Numbered from the stretch's first letter, positions 1 through 5,604 are shown. The stretch is 5,667 nt of DNA from CAZGVW01 sp964529265 (GCA_964529265.1 CAZGVW010000262.1:1-5667), one strand, 5' to 3'. Translations and numbers: made by a program. Notes: generated from the letters alone by a model not told the origin.

Positions 1-671
1 CGGCGGAATCCGGCGATCAGGCCGCCAGCGGCGAGGAGGCTTGCCGCGCCGGGGGTCGGGATGCAGTTGGTGCTGATGCAGACCCAGTCGATGGATGTGG
101 CGACGGGCGACGAGGGGTCAGCGGAGATCTGGATGGATTCGAAGAGCGGGCAGTGATCGAACTTGCCGATCCAGGTGCCGATGGTCCACTCGGGGTTGTT
201 GTCGGCGGGTCGGACGCTGAACGAGTTGATGCTCAGCGGTCCACCGGCGGCGCCGAAGCCGAGGCCGGTGACGATGGGGGCCGGGAAGAACGTGCCGGGA
301 GGGCCGGTGAAGTACTTCACCTCGATGGTGACTTCCTTGGAGTTGACCAGGTCTTCGTGGTTGGGAATCCGGAAGTCGAGGGCCCCGCCGACGCCGGCGG
401 CGTCAACGCCGAGGTTCCAGACGCCGTTCTTGTTGGCCTGGGCGGGCGTCCACATGGCGGGTCCGACGGGGACCATGCCGCCGACTCCGAAGGGGTTGAT
501 GAAGCCGGGATCGGGCGGCTGAGGTGTGCTGGGGGTCGGGAAATCCCAGCACTGGTGGGTGGCGCCCATGCCGGAATATGGCGGGGGCGACATCATGCCG
601 GCGGAAGCCGCGGTGGAGAAGGCGGCAGTGGCGATGAACGCGGCGGACAACAGCAGGTTCTTGCGTGACAT
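1..671 (-). CDS. Secreted protein with PEP-CTERM-like C-terminal sorting tail (3' end cut by window edge)
   Basis: The 223 visible residues begin with a Sec signal peptide: MSRKN, a hydrophobic stretch at residues 6-19, and a likely cleavage after ASA at 24. The mature part is rich in Gly, Pro and aromatic residues, matches no enzyme family I recognise, and shows no catalytic motif. Its C-terminal part carries Cys174, Cys198 and Cys203. Residues 205-208 are PTPG, followed by a hydrophobic helix (ASLLAAGGLIAGF) and an arginine that continues into a second CG-starting codon at the window edge. This is the planctomycete form of a PEP-CTERM tail: short Pro motif, one membrane helix, Arg cluster. 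In the known family such tails direct processing by exosortase-type enzymes and surface attachment. The start is fixed by GGGAGGG at 679-685 on the minus strand, 7 nt before the ATG. Only the last few residues and the stop should be missing. The tail assignment is good; the protein's role is unknown. Confidence 0.85.
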   Translation of the reverse strand, partial: MSRKNLLLSAAFIATAAFSTAASAGMMSPPPYSGMGATHQCWDFPTPSTPQPPDPGFINPFGVGGMVPVGPAMWTPAQANKNGVWNLGVDAAGVGGALDFRIPNHEDLVNSKEVTIEVKYFTGPPGTFFPAPIVTGLGFGAAGGPLSINSFSVRPADNNPEWTIGTWIGKFDHCPLFESIQISADPSSPVATSIDWVCISTNCIPTPGAASLLAAGGLIAGFR

Positions 672-794
672 GTCTGATCCCTCCCGTTACGCGGGTGCGC
701 AACGATGTCTTTGGGCCGTGCGGCGGCGGGTGGCAGCCGCGGCGGCGGGTGTTGTGGCGGCCGCGACGTTGCGGCCTGAGTCCTGGGTTTGTGG

Positions 795-807
795 AGTGCG
801 TCGCACT
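795..807. promoter_or_regulatory. Perfect 6-bp-arm dyad, possible operator
   Basis: AGTGCGTCGCACT has two perfectly complementary 6-bp arms around one central T. It lies 124 bp upstream of the minus-strand start at 671. A second small palindrome, GACGCGTC, follows at 816-823. Dyads of this size are typical of sites bound by dimeric regulators, but in GC-rich DNA they also arise by chance. No regulator gene is in view. Confidence 0.25.
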
Positions 808-912
808 TGGTGGGCGACGCGTCTGGACGTGTTTGAGGGGTTTTTTCTTTCCCTCTCAGGTGGGGAAACGTCGGGAGGGGCGGGAACGGGCGCGGAAGTT
901 GCGGTTTTTTGC

Positions 913-934
913 GGGGATGGGGTTTGGGGAGGGG
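913..934 (+). other. G-quadruplex-forming motif (four G4 runs)
   Basis: Four runs of exactly four guanines are separated by loops AT, TTT and A. This satisfies the strict intramolecular G-quadruplex pattern with four possible tetrads and very short loops. It sits about 250 nt upstream of the FG-GAP gene and about 240 nt upstream of the divergent minus-strand gene. The G-rich strand is the coding strand of the FG-GAP gene. The pattern is seen directly; folding and any role are inference. Confidence 0.6.
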
Positions 935-968
935 TAGGTGGGTAGGTGGTAGGTGGGGGAAGAGGGCG
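935..968 (+). repeat. TAGGTGG tandem repeat, upstream copy of an intergenic repeat
   Basis: Three consecutive TAGGTGG-based units (935-942, 943-949, 950-959; one has an extra G and the last runs into GGG) are followed by AAGAGGGCG. The part from 943 to 968 matches 2786-2811 almost base for base. The differences are T versus C at the first base of each unit and one G moved between two G-runs. A shorter relative, CAGGTGGGGAA, is at 857-867. Confidence 0.6.
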
Positions 969-979
969 AACGCGGAGCG

Positions 980-997
980 GGTGGCACATGGTGGCAC
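980..997 (+). repeat. Direct repeat GGTGGCAC x2 with 10-bp period
   Basis: GGTGGCAC at 980-987 recurs at 990-997, separated by AT, so the copies lie on the same face of the helix. This is compatible with a pair of regulator half-sites upstream of the FG-GAP gene. A sigma-54 promoter was considered because of TGGCAC, but no correctly spaced -12 GC follows. Confidence 0.3.
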
Positions 998-1039
998 TGC
1001 GCCTCACATGAGTCGGCGAAGCGCCGTCCCATGCCACAC

Positions 1040-1069
1040 TTGGCCAGGATGGGTGGGCGCATTTGTATT
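1040..1069 (+). promoter_or_regulatory. Weak candidate sigma-70 type promoter for the FG-GAP gene
   Basis: TTGGCC at 1040-1045 (4 of 6 to TTGACA) and TGTATT at 1064-1069 (4 of 6 to TATAAT) are 18 bp apart. The second element lies in the most AT-rich patch (ATTTGTATT) of the 250 bp before the gene. Transcription from here would give a leader of about 110 nt containing the hairpin at 1120-1146. Both boxes are poor matches, and planctomycete promoters are not well described by this consensus. Confidence 0.2.
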
Positions 1070-1119
1070 GGTGGGGGATGGGGGGTGTGGGTAGGCTCGT
1101 CGCGTGCGCGGAGAGGGAA

Positions 1120-1146
1120 CAGCGGGCCATGGGCGGCGCCCGGCTG
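1120..1146 (+). other. Stable GC hairpin in the 5' leader of the FG-GAP gene
   Basis: CAGC and GGGC at 1120-1127 pair with GCCC at 1138-1141 and GCTG at 1143-1146, giving eight base pairs with one bulged G at 1142 and a 10-nt loop. It ends 27 nt before the GAGGAG ribosome-binding site. It might influence mRNA stability or translation. It has no T-tract and is not a terminator. Hairpins this strong are not rare in DNA of this composition. Confidence 0.3.
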
Positions 1147-1186
1147 ATCCGTGTGGCGCGAGGCTTGGCAAGCGAGGAGATGAGTC

Positions 1187-2776
1187 ATGTTGACCGGGCG
1201 GCGAGTGCGGCGCGGTGGTTCGTGTGCGCAAATGGCGCTGTGGGTGGCGGCGGGCGCCGGGCTGGCGCTGGTCGGCGGGGCGGGGCGGGCTGGGACGCTG
1301 TTCTCGCCGTGCGGTGTGGGGCCGTGGGACGCGCTCGCTGCGTCGGACGGCGCGGAGGGGGACTGGTTCGGATGGTCGGTCGCGATCAGCGCCGACACGT
1401 TCGTTGCGGGTGCGCCGATGGATGCTGCGCCGGAGGCGGATCGCGGCTCGGCGTCGGTGTACTCGTATGACCCGCTGGTGGGCTGGCTGTTCGTGCGGCG
1501 GCTCGTTGCGACGGGCGGAGGCGTGTCGGATCACTTCGGGTGGTCGGTGTCGCTGAGCGGCGACATCATCGTGGTGGGGGCGCCGCAAGAGGATGATGCG
1601 GGGACATCGAGCGGCGCGGCGTATGTGTTCGACAGGAACGTGGCGGGCGGGGGCGGTTCGATGTGGGGGCAGGTGAAGAAACTGCTGCCGCCGGACGGCG
1701 CGGCGGGGGATCAGTTCGGCGTATCGGTTGTGGTGGATGGGGACGTGGCGGTGGTGGGGGCGTGGAAGGACGCGGCGCCGCAATCGGACCGCGGATCGGC
1801 GCATGTGTTCGTGCGCGATGCGGGCGGCGCGAACAACTGGGGGTTCGTGAAGAAACTGGTTGCGCCGGACGGGGCGACGGGACACGCGTTCGGGGTTTCG
1901 GTGGCGCTGGAGGGGGAGTTGGCGCTCGTTGGGGCGTCGTTCGAACTGGAGAATGGAGAGGCGCGGGGCGCGGCGTATCTGTTCGGACGGAACGTCGGGG
2001 GCGCGGAGAACTGGGGATTCATCAAGAAGTTCACGGCGCCGGACTCGTCGGAGGGGGACTGGTTCGGCCGCGCGGTGGCGATCGGGGACGGGGCAATCAT
2101 CATCGGCTCGCCGATGGACGACGATATGGGGGACGAGAGCGGGTCGGCGTACGCGTTCATGAGGAACGCGGGGGGCGCGGGGAACTGGGGGTTTGCGAGC
2201 AAACTCACGTATTTCGACGGCATGGCGGGGGACCAGCTGGGGACGTCCGTGGCGGTGGATTCGGGGATTGCGCTGGTCGGCTCGCCGCTGAGAGACGCCG
2301 GCGCGGTGCGCGCGTTCATGCGCGATGCTGAGGGGAACGACGCCTGGGGGTTTGATCGCAGCATCTTCCGGGTGGACGACGAGATCGGCGACAGGTTCGG
2401 GGGCAGCGTCGCGATCGGCGGAGGCTGGGGGCTCGTCGGCTCGAGCCTCGACGACGATGCCACGCACGGCGTTGATTGCGGCACGGCGACGCCGTTCGAA
2501 AATGTGGAGATGATGTTGCTGACATCTGCCGACTGCGACGACGACGATCGCCCGGACCTGCTTCAGCTGCGGCTGGGGCTGATTGCGGACTGCAACGACA
2601 ACGGTCGGCCGGATTCGTGCGACATTGCCTCGGGGGATTGCGCTGATGCGAATCTCAACGGCGTGCCGGATGAGTGCGAAGGCGGGAGCGCGTGCGTGGG
2701 GGACGTGAATGGGGACGGAGTAGTGGGCGCGGGGGATCTTGCGGCGCTGCTGGGGGCGTGGGGGGCGTGTCCGTAG
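1187..2776 (+). CDS. Secreted seven-repeat FG-GAP propeller protein with dockerin-like C-terminus
   Basis: The product has 529 residues. An N-terminal export signal has a basic region (GRRVRR, 4-9), a hydrophobic stretch at 16-30 and a probable cleavage near 35. Seven FG-GAP_2-type repeats follow, with FG (LG in repeat 6) at 61, 117, 177, 235, 293, 351 and 404, a spacing of mostly 56-60 residues. Each carries the pattern GDxFGxSVAI..D..VVGAPxxD...GSAYVF. Seven such repeats are expected to form one beta-propeller, as in integrin-alpha-like extracellular proteins. Residues 450-497 are an Asp/Cys-rich stretch (DCNDNGRPDSC, NGVPDEC) like thrombospondin type 3 calcium repeats. Residues 506-517 form one EF-type loop (D506, N508, D510, D517), followed by LLGAWGACP at the terminus; from memory, RefSeq names this ending a GC-type dockerin. 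GAGGAG at 1174-1179, 7 nt before the ATG, supports the start. It is probably an extracellular binding or structural protein; the ligand is unknown and no enzyme motif is present. Confidence 0.9.
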   Translation: MLTGRRVRRGGSCAQMALWVAAGAGLALVGGAGRAGTLFSPCGVGPWDALAASDGAEGDWFGWSVAISADTFVAGAPMDAAPEADRGSASVYSYDPLVGWLFVRRLVATGGGVSDHFGWSVSLSGDIIVVGAPQEDDAGTSSGAAYVFDRNVAGGGGSMWGQVKKLLPPDGAAGDQFGVSVVVDGDVAVVGAWKDAAPQSDRGSAHVFVRDAGGANNWGFVKKLVAPDGATGHAFGVSVALEGELALVGASFELENGEARGAAYLFGRNVGGAENWGFIKKFTAPDSSEGDWFGRAVAIGDGAIIIGSPMDDDMGDESGSAYAFMRNAGGAGNWGFASKLTYFDGMAGDQLGTSVAVDSGIALVGSPLRDAGAVRAFMRDAEGNDAWGFDRSIFRVDDEIGDRFGGSVAIGGGWGLVGSSLDDDATHGVDCGTATPFENVEMMLLTSADCDDDDRPDLLQLRLGLIADCNDNGRPDSCDIASGDCADANLNGVPDECEGGSACVGDVNGDGVVGAGDLAALLGAWGACP

Positions 2777-2785
2777 GGGGAGGCG

Positions 2786-2811
2786 CAGGTGGCAGGTGGG
2801 GAAGAGGGGCG
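2786..2811 (+). repeat. CAGGTGG repeat, downstream copy of the intergenic repeat
   Basis: Two CAGGTGG units (2786-2792 and 2793-2799) run into GG, AAGAGGGG and CG. This matches 943-968 apart from C for T at the start of each unit and one shifted G. It begins 10 nt after the FG-GAP stop codon, so the FG-GAP gene is bracketed by two copies in the same orientation. Confidence 0.55.
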
Positions 2812-2816
2812 CCTGA

Positions 2817-2840
2817 TCACGATGCGCTCGTGGGGTTTTT
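2817..2840 (+). terminator. Probable intrinsic terminator of the FG-GAP gene
   Basis: CACGA at 2818-2822 pairs perfectly with TCGTG at 2828-2832 around a 5-nt loop, with one extra T-G wobble outside it. After GG comes TTTTT at 2836-2840. It lies 41 nt past the stop codon in the correct orientation. The stem is short and two G's separate it from the T-tract, so termination may be partial. If it works, the next plus-strand gene must have its own promoter between 2841 and about 2915. TAGGAT at 2868-2873 is the only -10-like string noticed there. Confidence 0.4.
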
Positions 2841-2917
2841 GCGCGCGGCGCGTGGGGGCTGATGGATTAGGATGGAGAGGAACGGGGCGCATCACGCGGG
2901 ATGCGGGCCATCACGAG

Positions 2918-2923
2918 AAGGAG
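2918..2923 (+). promoter_or_regulatory. Ribosome-binding site that fixes the start at 2930
   Basis: AAGGAG lies 6 nt before the ATG at 2930, within the purine tract GAGAAGGAGAGA. The frame stays open upstream to an ATG at 2789. That start lacks a comparable site and would place 47 non-signal-like residues before an obvious signal peptide. The site therefore decides for 2930; a second in-frame ATG at 2933 is also possible. Confidence 0.75.
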
Positions 2924-2929
2924 AGACGC

Positions 2930-3625
2930 ATGATGGTGAAGGGGCGCGGCTGGGCGGTCGGCGTCAAGGGGGCCGCGGGCGCGGTTGCGGCGTGTGCGTT
3001 TGCGTTCGGCGGCGCGGCGAAGGCGCAAATCGTGAACGGGGACTTCGAGGCGGGGCTGACGGGGTGGACGACGACGGGGAGCGTGATCGCAGCGCCGGTG
3101 GGCGCGCCGCTGCACTCGACCGTCGGGTTCATTTCGCGCGCGGGGATGATGTGGCAGACGGCGACGCTGCCGCCGGGGACGCTGACGTACTCATTCCAGT
3201 ACGCGATGCTTCACCTGCCGAACCCGGGAGACTCGGGGCCGCCGCTGAACGATTCATTCAATGCGTTCATTCTCGATGCGGCCACGCTGGAGAGCGTCAT
3301 TCCGCCGGCGCCGGGCTTCGAAGGGCTGCCGACGTTCCTCATCGGGCAGCAGAGCGGGCTGGCGGCGGTGAACGCGGCGTTCGTGACGGTGGTCGAGCCG
3401 GATCTCGAGAACGAGATGCTGGGGACCGTGACGGTGAACCTGGCGGCGCTGCCGGGGCCGCTGCCGGCGCAGGTGCGCGTGGAGTTCGGCGTACTGAACG
3501 GGAATGATGGCTCGCGGCTGGACCTGCTGATCGACAACGTGGCGATTACGGTTCCCGGGGCGGGTTCCGGGGCGGAGGCGATGCTGGTGGTGGCGATGGC
3601 GTGGTTGGGGCGGCGTCGGCGATGA
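2930..3625 (+). CDS. Secreted protein with NGDFE-type N-terminus and degenerate PEP-CTERM-like tail
   Basis: The product has 231 residues. The signal peptide has Lys/Arg at 4-13, a hydrophobic core at about 14-28 and cleavage likely after AKA at 32. The mature protein opens with IVNGDFEAGLTGW (34-46). This opening is common in secreted bacterial proteins with a carbohydrate-binding-module-like or DUF642-like jelly-roll fold. The phrase LDLLIDNVAIT (197-207) resembles the usual last strand of such a domain. The tail is VPGAGSGAEA, a hydrophobic segment (MLVVAMAWLG, 218-227) and RRRR at 228-231, ending directly at the stop. This fits a PEP-CTERM-like sorting tail without the P-E-P core. The protein is probably exported and surface-attached; binding of a polysaccharide is only a possibility. 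It is shorter than typical enzymes with such modules and has no visible catalytic part. It is probably a separate transcription unit, because a terminator precedes it. Confidence 0.85.
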   Translation: MMVKGRGWAVGVKGAAGAVAACAFAFGGAAKAQIVNGDFEAGLTGWTTTGSVIAAPVGAPLHSTVGFISRAGMMWQTATLPPGTLTYSFQYAMLHLPNPGDSGPPLNDSFNAFILDAATLESVIPPAPGFEGLPTFLIGQQSGLAAVNAAFVTVVEPDLENEMLGTVTVNLAALPGPLPAQVRVEFGVLNGNDGSRLDLLIDNVAITVPGAGSGAEAMLVVAMAWLGRRRR

Positions 3626-3656
3626 GGGGGGCAGCGGGCCGCCCTGGGTGACTCGC

Positions 3657-4466
3657 TCAGAGGGAGACTGAGACGCGCATGAAGGTGGCGGGAATGGAAA
3701 CGCCGCCATCTGTCGCCATGTTCTGCGCGTTCACGAGGTCGAGGAGGCGGAGGTGGAGTTCGTCCACTCTGCCGTTCGTCTCCGCGGCGGCGTATGCGTT
3801 CATTGTCGGGCCGTAGAAGCGCCGAAAGGTCTCGATGAACTCGGCGGGCGAGGCGTGGGTGATGAAGGTGTAGGTGTTCCTGACCATGGAGATGCGCTCG
3901 CGGGGCACGCCGGCCTTGCTGAAGCGCTCCACGATGTGGGACTCGACGCCCCAGGTCATCGGGCTGATGAAGCCCTCGGGCGGCGGGGGTGTGAAGGATG
4001 AGCTGATCTTGAGCAGCTGCGAGACAAAGGTCGGATCGTCGGGAATCCAGTTGCCCATCACGATGCGGCCGCCGGGCCGGGTGACGCGGACCATCTCGCG
4101 GGCGACATCGAAAGGTCTGGGCGCGAACATGGCGCCGAAGATGGAGATGGTCAGGTCGAAGGTGTGGTCGGCGACGTCCTTCAGGTCGCAGGCGTCACCC
4201 TGCTGGAACCTGAGGCGTGTGAGGCCGAGCGCGGCGGCGCGGGTGTTGCCGGCGCCCACGAGATTGGCGGCGATGTCGATGCCGACGACATCGCCGCCTG
4301 CCTCCGCCAGGGGAACGGCGGTTGTCCCATCGCCGCAGCCGAGGTCGAGGACGCGCAGCGGCGGCGTGATGTCAAGGGAGCGAACGAGCGCCTCTCCCGA
4401 TTGACGCATGGATGCGGCGATCCGGGTGAAGTCGCCTTTTTCCCACAACGCTTTGTTGGGATTCAT
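3657..4466 (-). CDS. Class I SAM-dependent methyltransferase
   Basis: The product has 269 residues and is a Methyltransf_11/25-type Rossmann-fold methyltransferase, predicted to be cytoplasmic and to transfer a methyl group from S-adenosylmethionine. Motif I is VLDLGCGDGT at 39-48. Asp64 in VGIDI ends strand 2 and should bind the SAM ribose. QGDACDL at 89-95 supplies the adenine-contacting acidic residue. FDLTISIFGAMF (103-114) and RPGGRIVMGNW (130-140) correspond to strands 4 and 5. The opening NKALWEKGDFTRIAASMRQSGEAL is a start I recall from many uncharacterised family members, which supports the ATG at 4466. Upstream extension of this frame would run about 310 nt into the alanine dehydrogenase gene and is rejected. 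The ribosome-binding site is weak (only GGA about 7 nt before the ATG). With 19 nt from the preceding stop, this suggests translational coupling to alanine dehydrogenase. The substrate (small molecule, quinone or other) cannot be read from the sequence. Confidence 0.9.
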   Translation of the reverse strand: MNPNKALWEKGDFTRIAASMRQSGEALVRSLDITPPLRVLDLGCGDGTTAVPLAEAGGDVVGIDIAANLVGAGNTRAAALGLTRLRFQQGDACDLKDVADHTFDLTISIFGAMFAPRPFDVAREMVRVTRPGGRIVMGNWIPDDPTFVSQLLKISSSFTPPPPEGFISPMTWGVESHIVERFSKAGVPRERISMVRNTYTFITHASPAEFIETFRRFYGPTMNAYAAAETNGRVDELHLRLLDLVNAQNMATDGGVSIPATFMRVSVSL

Positions 4467-4485
4467 CGAGGGTCCAGTGCTGTGG

Positions 4486-5604
4486 TCAGAACGGCGCGTC
4501 CGCGGCTTTGAGGCCGTGGGCTTCGGCGACGGGGCGGCTGTAGAGTTTGCCCTGATCCATGGAGATGGCGGGGCGGAACCAGCGGTCGGATTTCGCGATG
4601 TCGTGCGCGCCGTGGCGGGCGATCTTGAGGACCCAGGGGAGGGTCGCGTTGGTGAGGGCCTGGGTGCTGGTGCGGGCGACGCCGCCGGGCATGTTGGCGA
4701 CGCAGTAGTGGACGATGCCATCCACGATGTAGGTGGGGTTGGAGTGCGTGGTGGGGCGCGCGGTCTCGACGCAGCCGCCCTGGTCGATGGCGACATCGAC
4801 GATGACGGCGCCGGGCTTCATGGTCTTGAGGTCGGCGCGTGAGATGAGGTTGGGCGCCTTGGCCGCGGGGATGAGGACGGCGCCGATGACGAGGTCGGCG
4901 AGTTGGATGCGCTCGCGGATGGCGTGGAGGTCGGAGTAGATGGGCGTGACGTTGGCGGGCATGACGTCGGCGAGGTAGCGGAGGCGATCGAGGTCAACAT
5001 CCATGATGGTGACGTTGGCGCCGAGGCCCGCGGCCATTTTCGCCGCGTTGGTGCCGACGACGCCGCCGCCGATGACGAGGACATCGCCCGGTTCGACGCC
5101 GGGGACGCCGCCGAGCAGGATGCCGCGGCCTTCCTGGGGGCGCTCGAGGTACTTGGCGCCCTCCTGGATGGACATCTTGCCCGCCACTTCGGACATGGGC
5201 GTGAGGAGCGGGAGGGTCACCTTGCCGCCGGGGGCGGGGGCTTCGAGCGTTTCGTACACGACGCAGCAGGCGCCGGAGGCCAGGCAGCCTTCGGTGAGTT
5301 CGCGGCTGGCGGCGAAGTGGAAGTAGGTGAAGACCTGCTGGCCCGTGCGCATCATGCGCATCTCGGGGGCCTGGGGTTCCTTGACCTTGACGATGAGATC
5401 GGCCTTGCCCCAGATGTCTTGGGCGGTGTCAACGATCTTTGCGCCCGCGGCGACGTATTGATCGTCGGTGTAGCCGGAGCCCTCGCCGGCGTGCTTCTCG
5501 ACGAGGACGGTGTGGCCGTCGCGCTTCAGGAGTTCGGCGCCGACGGGCCGCAGGCCGATGCGATACTCATCCGACTTCACCTCACGGGGGACGCCGACGA
5601 TCAT
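4486..5604 (-). CDS. ald: Alanine dehydrogenase (NAD+)
   Basis: The enzyme interconverts L-alanine + H2O + NAD+ and pyruvate + NH4+ + NADH. It acts in the cytoplasm, in alanine catabolism or ammonium assimilation. The 372 residues match the usual family length. The catalytic and substrate residues known from Bacillus and Mycobacterium enzymes are all at their standard positions: Arg15 (EYRIGLRP), Lys75 (VKVKEP), His96 (YFHFA) and Asp270 (IVDVAIDQGG). The dinucleotide fold is visible as VLVIGGGVVG at 175-184, followed by an acidic strand end (MDVD, 201-204), consistent with NAD rather than NADP. HYCVANMPGGVARTST (299-314) is the conserved family signature near the active site. GGAG at 5612-5615 on the minus strand, 7 nt before the ATG, supports the start. 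Only 63 nt upstream are visible and no clear promoter appears there; TTTCC/GGAAA at 5626-5638 is a minor inverted repeat. It is the first gene of a likely two-gene operon with the methyltransferase. The protein looks intact. Confidence 0.97.
   Translation of the reverse strand: MIVGVPREVKSDEYRIGLRPVGAELLKRDGHTVLVEKHAGEGSGYTDDQYVAAGAKIVDTAQDIWGKADLIVKVKEPQAPEMRMMRTGQQVFTYFHFAASRELTEGCLASGACCVVYETLEAPAPGGKVTLPLLTPMSEVAGKMSIQEGAKYLERPQEGRGILLGGVPGVEPGDVLVIGGGVVGTNAAKMAAGLGANVTIMDVDLDRLRYLADVMPANVTPIYSDLHAIRERIQLADLVIGAVLIPAAKAPNLISRADLKTMKPGAVIVDVAIDQGGCVETARPTTHSNPTYIVDGIVHYCVANMPGGVARTSTQALTNATLPWVLKIARHGAHDIAKSDRWFRPAISMDQGKLYSRPVAEAHGLKAADAPF

Larger units (their letters stand above)
672..1186. 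other. 515-bp divergent intergenic region, no convincing gene
   Basis: This gap separates the divergent starts at 671 (minus) and 1187 (plus), so it should hold both promoters. No reading frame in it has both a believable start signal and a protein-like composition. Visible structures are a 13-bp dyad at 795-807, a T-rich tract at 841-850 inside G- and C-rich flanks, a G-quadruplex motif at 913-934, TAGGTGG tandem repeats at 935-959, a phased direct repeat at 980-997, more G-runs at 1073-1085 and a stable hairpin at 1120-1146. I see no strong -35/-10 pair on the minus strand for the left-hand gene. Confidence 0.7.

Noticed and set aside
835..857. Terminator-like T-rich tract between GAGGGG and CCCTCTC
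   Set aside because: The T's are in the loop, not after the stem, and the arms pair imperfectly. No gene ends here on either strand.
982..1007. Sigma-54 promoter suggested by TGGCAC at 982 and 992
   Set aside because: Neither copy is followed by GC at the required spacing from the GG; the nearest GC is one base off for the first copy and misplaced for the second.
909..1094. Possible 61-codon gene on the plus strand in the intergenic region
   Set aside because: The frame translates G-rich repeats into Gly/Trp/Arg low-complexity sequence and lacks a credible ribosome-binding site.
1187..1295. Twin-arginine export signal in the FG-GAP protein (GRRVRR)
   Set aside because: The hydrophobic residues expected just after the Arg pair are absent and the Arg pairs are followed by Gly-Gly. 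A Sec signal with a long basic region fits better, though export route is not proven.
1004..2467. Long open frame of 487 codons on the minus strand opposite the FG-GAP gene
   Set aside because: Its product is a low-complexity Arg/Pro/His-rich string with no domain, and the opposite strand has a clear repeat protein with signal peptide and ribosome-binding site. Such open antisense frames are common in GC-rich DNA.
2789..2929. Earlier start for the NGDFE protein at the ATG at 2789
   Set aside because: It would run through the intergenic repeat and terminator and put 47 unrelated residues before the signal peptide. AAGGAG with good spacing supports 2930.
4467..4796. N-terminal extension of the methyltransferase frame
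   Set aside because: The added residues are Ser/Thr/Pro/Arg-rich shadow of the alanine dehydrogenase gene. The family-like N-terminus begins at the ATG at 4466.
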